From contig JAPWDM010000005.1 of assembly GCA_035578155.1 (NCBI GenBank), positions 43,598,454 to 43,662,453 of the forward strand: a stretch of DNA of 64,000 nucleotides. Reading direction: 5' to 3'. The stretch is from Brachynemurus nebulosus (lineage: Eukaryota; Arthropoda; Insecta; Neuroptera; Myrmeleontidae). Each line of letters starts with the position of its first letter. Position 1 is the stretch's first letter. The translations under genes were made by a program, and so were the position numbers. This document shows, one piece after another, positions 54,620-64,000 of the stretch. Under the pieces are notes generated by a model that was given only the letters and a program-made list of their open reading frames with translations, ran no database searches and was not told the origin of the DNA.

Positions 54620-54662
54620 TAAATAAATACATAACAAATTATATTATTTCTAAATTTACAAA

Positions 54663-55144
54663 TTATTCTAATTCTAAAATTGATTTTTGTACTGGTACAT
54701 AATTTGGTGAAAGTACTTTACCACGATGATTGAATGTATAAAACGATGAATTATTTCGAAATGTTTCCCAAGTTTTATTTTCTAATTCGACAGTGGCTCT
54801 AATCTCTTTAAAATCTCCAGCAATATACATGACTCCATACATAACAATAAATAAGCTAACTATACCTTGAATTACAATCTGAAAATTTTGAGTAAAATTG
54901 AATTTACAACCGAAAAATTTTGGACATATTCAACTTACGTCTACTGGTAAAGAATGAAATTCTTGCTCTGTAATTCGAAGATAACTCCGATCTAGAAAAA
55001 AAAAAGAATTAAAAATTATCTGATATTTATTTTAAAATAATTAGAAAAGATTTGAAAATTACGTTGAGCTGCCGAATATGCCGCATGAAATAAGGATAAA
55101 AATCCAAAAACCAAAACAAATTTATGGAATGTGGTTGCTGCCAT
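54663..55144 (-). CDS. EMC5: ER membrane protein complex subunit 5 (3 exons, 116 aa)
   Basis: Exons in transcript order are 55063-55144, 54939-54991 and 54663-54878; GT-AG borders and phases are consistent. Also called MMGT1. It is a subunit of the ER membrane complex, which inserts tail-anchored and multipass membrane proteins; an older claim is magnesium transport. Two membrane segments are visible, residues ~6-23 (FVLVFGFLSLFHAAYS) and ~46-64 (IVIQGIVSLFIVMYGVMYIA). The family core HAAYSAAQHRSYLRITEQE, then LPVDIVIQ, then AGDFKEI and FYTFNHRGKVL follows the human protein closely. The C-terminal tail is shorter than in vertebrates. Divergent from RpS18, sharing its upstream region. Confidence 0.96.
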
Positions 55145-55575
55145 GTTTAGCTTAATGAATTGTCAAAAATTATTAACCTAACTTTAAATATTTTTAACAA
55201 AATTTAAAAATATAATTAAATAAACAAAATTTAAGTAAAGATTTTTCTCAGACAATTTTCATTCAATAAAAATTATACATGTTTTCTAATTCCAATTATA
55301 TTATTTCGTTCATATTTATTCATTACGTAAAGGTACTTAAGCAAAAAAAATAAAAATATTGACAGTGTTTAGTACAATAAATTATATTAATTAATTTAAC
55401 TGAAACAAAATTTCAAATCTAAGTTTATTTCTTTAATTTTTCAATCATAAACAGTATGATTTTTTTGTGTTATTATTTTGAAAGTGCCGCTAAAATTGCG
55501 CAACACATTTTAAAACATCCTAGCGGAAGACACACGAAATAAAATTATTGAACGTCTTTCACATTGGTAGCCAAA
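55145..55575. promoter_or_regulatory. Divergent promoter region of EMC5 and RpS18
   Basis: 431 bp between the two start codons, which face away from each other. A pyrimidine run CTTTCAC (near 55555), just upstream of the RpS18 ATG, could be a 5' TOP transcription start as in other ribosomal protein genes. No TATA box stands out. The exact start sites are inferred. Confidence 0.55.
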
Positions 55576-57566
<1,991 letters not shown>

Positions 57567-57653
57567 ATGAATTTATGCCTTACGGCGAATGTGCATTTTC
57601 CATCTTTGCATATACATTTTTTTTTAAATCTATGTTACGATTTAAATTTATTT

Positions 57654-57659
57654 AATAAA
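57654..57659 (+). terminator. RpS18 poly(A) signal
   Basis: AATAAA 88 nt past the RpS18 stop codon, followed by a T/GT-rich stretch (TTTATTTCTTAATTTGGTG). Confidence 0.75.
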
Positions 57660-58059
57660 CACAATTTATTTCTTAATTTGGTGTTTATTTTCTCGAAAAT
57701 ATCTTTAATTCTTCATATTTTACTGCTTGTAAAAATGAGCTATAGATTACGATTACCAAAACATCTCTTTTAAAGAGAACATGTTCTCTTTTTTGATTCC
57801 GATCTTTTTTATACAAATTTTACTAAATTTCCTTTAATATTCGACTTAAACCTGTCAGTTCTCTTACTATTTAGTGCTACAGTATTTGATAATTTTTATA
57901 GTTGACACCCTTGCACATTTATCGAAATTATGACCAAAAAATACCTATACACATCAAAATTAAGAACTTCACCTTTTTGGAATACATTATTTTCTTCAAA
58001 CAGTCTTGTTTAAAAATAAACAAGCAATATTCGAAACAACTGTCACTGTGTGGCTGTGT

Positions 58060-58195
58060 TTATTTTAACAAGTTAGGTTAAGTTGCTGGGTCAACAATTT
58101 AGGTTAAGTTTAGTTGTTGGGTTAACAAGCTAAGTTAGGTTTAACTGTTGGACTAACCAGTTAGGTTAGGTTTAGTTGTTACAACTGTGTTTATT
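58060..58195. repeat. Short degenerate repeat of TTAGGTTAAGTT type
   Basis: Four copies of ~33 bp, each with TTAGGTTnaGTTTA, GTTG.. and ACAAnT. It looks telomere-like only by chance: TTAGG is not in tandem. Confidence 0.6.
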
Positions 58196-58221
58196 TTAGT
58201 TAATTCCGTAATGTTCTCTTT

Positions 58222-58344
58222 TTAGTCGAATTTTCTCCGAAAAATTAGACTTATACAGTCTATACGATAAGAGCTGCGAGAGGCGAGAGTAGGGGCGCTA
58301 TCCGTTTTCAGACCCGTAGAACACGAATATGTAGAAAAAAAATG

Positions 58345-58412
<68 letters not shown>

Positions 58413-59912
58413 CCGCCACCTTTTAATTTGTGTAGGGCCCCCCTATGGAAGTTAAGAGATGAAATTTGGTAAATGGGGCTCATTTTCGAGGCACCTCATA
58501 CTATCAAAGTGGGGTCAAATTTTGGGCAAATTTTTTTTCTGACCCGACCTTTAAGGGGGTGGTGGGGGGCGGAAAAGCAATAAAACTTTTCCAAACCGGT
58601 TTTAAATAATGTTTCGGTCAATTATCTACAACATATCCAAAATGCAGCTTCCTAGGATAATATGGTGGGAGTAGAGGGGGGAAAAACGATTTTCGCTGGA
58701 TCTAACAGGCCCCCAGCCCCCCAGAATTAACGTAGAGGGTTGAAATTTGGTGTGTTGATAAAGTTCGTACCTAGGTTGTGCTTTTTGGAGGTTTTAATAT
58801 TTTACCCCGACCCCGCTCATTTTTAAGCTACAATTTCATGCAATTTCGACGTTTTCGAAGTTTGTACCACTCGCACAGGTCACCCGAATAAACCTAGAGG
58901 GCTGAAATTTTGTATTCGGATTGAGTTAGTATCAAGGGGGTGCCTTTTGGGAGTCTCGACTTTTAACCCCTACCCCCACCATTTTTATACCCAAAAGAAC
59001 ATGATTTTTCTTGTTTTTTAACAGTTTCGTTCGGGTCAAAATCTCCCCAAATAAACCTAGAGGGCTGAAATTTGGTGTACAGGTTAAGCTAATAGCCAGA
59101 CATTGTTTTTTGGAGGTTTCAACTTTTAACCCTTACCCCCACGATTTTTACGCCAATATTTCCTTAATTTTTTTGCTTGTTTTCTAACACGTCTAGAGAC
59201 TCCATAAGGAAACCTAGAGGGCTGAAATTTTGTACGTGTATTCAGTTAGTATCCAGCTAGTACCTTGTAGGGAGTCCGCATCACTTTTCCCCCCACTTCT
59301 CCCATTTTTACATCGGAATTGAATGCTATTGTTAAATGTGTTTTAAAAGCATTATGTTTATTCTAAATACAAGTAGGCGAATAGTAATTTTAAAAAATTT
59401 AAAAAAAAGTGAACTTACTTTTATGACAAATGAAATACATACATATTAAGTAATTTAAAAATGTTATTAAAGTCACTGTTTATTTATAAATTAGGAATTT
59501 TGGATTTTTAGTATTTATAAAATAGAAATTTTGGATTTTTTTGGAAAGAAAAAATATCTTTATAAAGGCCTTCCAGTTTACTATTTAAGGTCCTTTTTTA
59601 ATATTTAAAACTAAAACATAAAGGCAATTAGCGGATAAACATGGGCAGGAATGTCCTCGTACGAATTGTGTTGGCTTTTTTTCTGCTACCTGTTTTCGGC
59701 ACAAAATTGAAATTTACTGAGATATAGCCCTTAAATACTTAAAACCTTTTTTTAAAGCCTCGATCAGCCGAACACTCATCACCAGTTTTGAAACCAACAA
59801 AATGACAATTCGGTTGTAGACTTTCAATCACATTTCGCTTGTAGACATTCAATACCGAAGATGAAGGGGAAAATTCGACTACCGTGATGGGGCCCCGCTG
59901 CTCACGGCGTTT
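58222..59912. repeat. 1.7-kb dispersed repeat, copy B
   Basis: Nearly identical, base for base, to 28433-30131 in the PRIM2 intron. It has the same orientation, the same TA-microsatellite position, the same GAGGGCTGAAATTT modules and the same terminal hairpin. Differences are scattered substitutions and TA-repeat length. An 8-bp TGTTCTCT occurs on both sides (near 58210 and 59928), a possible target duplication, though offset from the homology border by ~18 bp. Confidence 0.9.
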
Positions 59913-60309
59913 TTTTGATTTGAATTGTTCTCTCTATACATTCAGGATTTTTGGCAACCCTACTAAGATTTTAGAGTTCCCCAAAGATTCTAAATATTGT
60001 TGAATTGGTGCTTCAGTAAGCTTTTGTTTGATACCCTACACCTACACGATGCCCTTGAAAACAAGTTTTTTTTCCCACTTCCCAGGTTACCTCATGAAAT
60101 TAAATCCTAGAATTGAAATTCAACTTTATAACGACCACTACAACACTATCTGTACTCAATTAAAAATTTTTGCATCTAGTTTCAAAGAAAATAGTCTCGA
60201 TCAAACAAATGGGACACCGAAATGTCCTATTTTGTTAGTTTAGTATGGAATAAATTCATAAATTTTTTAAAACTTTAATTAGTATACGCATGTGTCTACA
60301 TTATTAAGT
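59913..60309. other. Intergenic DNA, nothing recognised
   Basis: An open frame at 60028-60243 has no recognisable domain and no splice or promoter context; I do not call it a gene. Confidence 0.5.
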
Positions 60310-60490
60310 TAGTGATTCTCAAAGTGGGGGTCGCGAAAACTATTTGAGGGGGTCGAAGAAATATATGATTACAGATTTGAGATTACATACCCATTTTCTA
60401 CACATATCTTACCTATTTCTATGTATTTCGGGATCCTTTGAAATTTTTATGTACAGAGGGGTCGCGGACCAAAAAGTTTGAGAACCACTG
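60310..60490. mobile_element. 181-bp hAT-like MITE
   Basis: The ends are TAGTGATTCTCAAAGT and TTTGAGAACCACTG, a classic hAT end type (CAGTGGTTCTCAAA). GGGGGTCGCG near the left and GGGGTCGCGG near the right are also shared. The flanks TATTAAGT and ATTTAAGT are similar 8-mers, a decayed target duplication. Confidence 0.8.
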
Positions 60491-60508
60491 ATTTAAGTGA
60501 TGAGAGAA

Positions 60509-60550
60509 ATGAGTACATTAAATTCTAATATTAGAATTTAATGTACTCAT
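60509..60550. repeat. Perfect 42-bp palindrome
   Basis: ATGAGTACATTAAATTCTAA and the following bases are exactly mirrored in complement, with arms of 21 bp and no loop. It directly follows the hAT MITE. Confidence 0.95.
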
Positions 60551-60744
60551 AATGTCCTAAATCATTTTTTTGTTTTGATTCCATTTTATCTCTTTTTTTC
60601 ATAAAGTTTTTCTAACTTATGCTTTGCATACATGCCATAATATTAACAGCAAAAATGGCAGACAATATCTGTGAACAGACATTTTATATGTGCTGCAATA
60701 TCTGCGCAAATTTTTGATGAAAACTGAAATACCAAACGCACGAC

Positions 60745-60840
60745 AAAAGACATCTGCAAAACTGAACGAATGACAACAATCATCTGCAAAACCGAACGAA
60801 TGACAAAAATCATCTGCTGTACAGATGACAAAAACGAACG
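60745..60840. repeat. 30-bp tandem repeat, ~3 copies
   Basis: CATCTGCAAAACNGAACGAA followed by TGACAAnAAT occurs at about 60750 and 60780, with a partial copy at 60810. On the minus strand it gives short open frames with repeated phrases, not a gene. Confidence 0.75.
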
Positions 60841-63800
60841 TAGCCATATTAGAATTTACCATTGATAGCCAATTTTTAACTCTTTTCGTGCTTGCGCTCG
60901 TAATTAACTTTGGTGAGTTTTGCTAAAAAGGATTAGAATAAAGAAATAGAAAAACACATACTTTTACTAAAAGGCAATTTATTTAAAAAAAAAGACTGTA
61001 AATCATAAGTGAATAAAGTAATCTTTCCATGTTTACGAAACTTACAATTATTTTCATTTACGAAGAGAAAAATAAATAAATTTAACATAAAAAATTGATG
61101 ACTAAAAATGATAATTGTTGCAAAAATATCTTACACGTATTTTTCAAATATTGTAGTTTCATAAACTAGTAAAAATTTTGAAAATACATTTTTTTCTTTG
61201 TATTTAACTAACAATAAGCCATATAACAGCAGATCGTGTTTGTTCAGTCACTGAAAATTATTTAATATTTCATAATTAATAAATATAATGGCATCGAAAT
61301 TTTAAAAAACAGAATTTAGTTTTAAATGTGCGTTATATTTTTTTATTGATAATTCTATAAAAGTTTATTGCAAATTATAGTTTTTGACCTAAATTTATTA
61401 ATCATAAAATATTAAAAAAGTAAGTAGTCTTTAATATTAATTGACTTTTTACACTAAAAATAAAAAAATGCAAGAGTTTAAAAACCAAAAAATACGTATG
61501 TATCTATTTTATACGGCATTTTGTTTACATAAATTATTTAAAAATTTATTTTTGAAACGATTTTTAATATATTTTAATTAAAATAAATAATTAACGTAAA
61601 AAGTACTTGTCGCTAATTAGTAATTAAATTCTAAATACTAATAAAACAAATTCTGATACTAAATTCATGTTAACCCTTTTGATACAAGTTACTCGATCAT
61701 AAATTCGTGAGCATACCCAACGTTATAAAAGGGTTAGGAATTTGAGAAACATCAGTATCAAAATTTCATAGTCATTTTAGTTAATTCTTCACATTTCCTT
61801 CCTTGAATCATTTTAGAAAATGAAAAAAAAAACGAACAAATACTTCCGGAGTATTACGGAAATTTGACATCTGGAATTTGGGACAAGTGGGAACATAACT
61901 TGAACAAATACATAAAGACAGACATTGAACATTTGACATATCGGACATTTATAACATGTACCACATGTATTAGAGTAGCACTGATTTTATTTTAGCAGTG
62001 TTGCCAACTTAAAATATTTATTTTACTAAAGGTTTCCTAGCGTGAAAATTTTGACGTTCACTCATCTAAAGGCACATTTACATTTCCCTAAATTTTCGTT
62101 TACTCATTTTAAAAATTTATTTTTACAAATAATTAATAAATAAGAAAAATACACTAGATTTGTTTGCACCTAAACACTAGGGAGGGAAAATTTTTACGAT
62201 ATCCGTTTTCAACACTGCTCCTTCCGTTGGTTTCGATGCTACTATTATCTTCAATGAACACATACATGCAAAAACTCTCAGGTTGTTTTAATATTAGACT
62301 TCAAACACAGAGGGTATTAGTTGGTGACAATTTTTTTTCGAATTCATACAAATAAATTTTAAAAATTACTGCCCGAATCTACAGTCACTCGGTTTTTCTA
62401 AAAAAATGAAAAATCTGTGTTACGAAAGATAATACAGTAAGGGGCTATCACACTGGAAATATGTTAGCAAGGCGATCGATGAACACACTTGTTGAATTTG
62501 TGACAACGTTCTCATAATATTGTACATTCGCATGCGCACTGCAGTTGACCACGCCCTATTTCCGTAATTTTTTCTCTCTTGAAAAACATTACATAATTTT
62601 AGTTGACTTTTTTCCTCTATGTATATAACCTCTTTGGTTATACTTCAAGTTTGGTACTTTTTTGTAAAACCAATTTTCAGAGAATTTTTAAAAATTATTT
62701 GTAGAAATTGAATTAATAAATTAAAACGATAATACAATGGAAGGAAGTAGTTTATTACATATATTTTGAGGGAAATATTTACATTTACGATTCTCAGTTC
62801 AAAATTTTCGAAAAAAACTAAAAAAAATAAAAGAAAATGTAACAAAAAGAAAACATTTTTACTGCATGCAGACATATTTATTAATGACGTTTAAAAAATG
62901 AATAAAAATTCAAAATAATTTGTTTAATTTTAAATGAAAAAAATTGATGGAACATATCCAAATTGAAAAATTTTTTTAAATTTTCTTCCATAGCAGGTAT
63001 ATATATATATATATAAAAAAAACGTTTTTTTCTATTAATGACAGGAAAATTTGACACCTGTTGAGCAGTACAACGTTAAACTACTTCTAATCAAAAATTA
63101 AACAAATTATTCAAAATTTGATTCCATGACGTAAGAAATTAATTGATAAAATATCCTGAAGCACAAAATAAAAGAACAAATTTTTTTATAACTTGATTTT
63201 AAGGGTTTCGTAGTCAAAATCACGGAACCCTTATGGTTTCATCGAAAACAATTTACAAGCACCTTTTCGATTCTGCGTTCGAATTGACAGTTCATTAATC
63301 ATACTTAAGTAATTTGGAGCCAAATAGTGTTATTTCCCCCATCAACATGTATTCTTACGCCATGTTTTAAACCAAAAAAAGCTCTCAAACACATTAATTA
63401 CATGAAATTTAAAAAAGAAAACATTAAACTGCTACCGATATTTCGATTTAAAACTGTATTTGCGTCTAATTTCGTTTTTTATAAAAAAGTGTATACATGG
63501 TGTTCCATAATAAAAACTTAATAATTAATATTCCTTTAAAAAAAAAAACATAATTAGTTTTAACAACAAAAGAAAATGGTAGGAACCATATACATAATTA
63601 TATAAAAATCATTAAATTACGATCATTTGAACCACGATTACGAAAATGTAATTGCAAAACACAATACCAAGTTAGTGTCTATGTAACATCAGTCATTTAT
63701 GGACACAATTTAACTGAAATTAAATTATTTTAATATTAATTTCATACAATTTAAGGCCCTTACAGGTAACAACATTGTTAATATTTTATTTTAATATTTA

Positions 63801-64000
63801 TTGAAAACTTGTTAAAAATGGTTTTAACAAGCTTTTCGTGTGATTAAGCTTATAATTCAAGATACAAATTTGCTTTTATTAGGAAAAAAATTGAACACTC
63901 CACGACAGTGATATGTTTATACTATCGAATTTTATTGCAAAAATGATTTGTGAATTTTTGTGGTTTATAAGCTTAAAACACTTTTGTTTTATGAAGAACC
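60841..64000. other. AT-rich intergenic DNA to window end, no gene seen
   Basis: About 3.2 kb with only short spurious frames, poly(A/T) runs and a (TA)8 at 63000-63015. No exon of a neighbouring gene was recognised. Confidence 0.55.

Noticed and set aside
58060..58195. TTAGG-like sequence suggesting interstitial telomere
   Set aside because: The TTAGG pentamer (the usual insect telomere unit) is not tandem; the unit is a ~33-bp degenerate repeat.
60028..60243. Plus-strand 71-aa open frame
   Set aside because: No family match or regulatory context visible, and it lies between repeats.

Overview
This is a stretch of AT-rich eukaryotic nuclear DNA, almost certainly from an insect. The genes have many short GT-AG introns (about 50-100 bp), with encoded proteins of animal type. 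The spaces between genes are packed with small terminal-inverted-repeat (TIR) elements, microsatellites and diverged tandem repeats. I cannot fix the insect order from sequence alone.

Layout. (1) 1-6.6 kb: a minus-strand secreted leucine-rich-repeat protein in three exons (1521 aa), best matched by Drosophila artichoke (atk). (2) 6.6-24.3 kb: about 17.7 kb with no convincing gene. It holds a 168-bp tandem array, a palindromic Tc1-like element with two broken transposase halves facing each other, Harbinger-, hAT- and TTAA-type MITEs, and a family of ~250-310-bp repeats each carrying TGACGTCA. (3) 24.3-31.3 kb: L-threonine 3-dehydrogenase (plus) and the DNA primase large subunit PRIM2 (minus) converge with only 54 bp between stop codons. 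Both have transposons in their introns. (4) 32.5-53.7 kb: HYDIN on the minus strand, reconstructed as 56 exons that join in phase to a 5064-aa protein without an internal stop. (5) 54.7-57.6 kb: EMC5/MMGT1 (minus) and RpS18 (plus) diverge from a shared 431-bp promoter region. (6) 57.6-64 kb: a second copy of the 1.7-kb repeat found in the PRIM2 intron, an hAT-type MITE, a perfect 42-bp palindrome, and AT-rich DNA without genes.

The genes are mostly unrelated housekeeping genes (amino acid breakdown, replication priming, ER membrane insertion, translation). The exceptions are HYDIN (ciliary central-pair protein) and the artichoke-like gene (extracellular protein of ciliated sense organs), two genes linked to cilia in one window. 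I found no new prokaryote-style system, CRISPR array, rRNA or tRNA. The most interesting features are the complete compact HYDIN gene with its degenerate nucleotide-binding loop, the foldback elements sitting in transcribed introns, and the repeat architecture.
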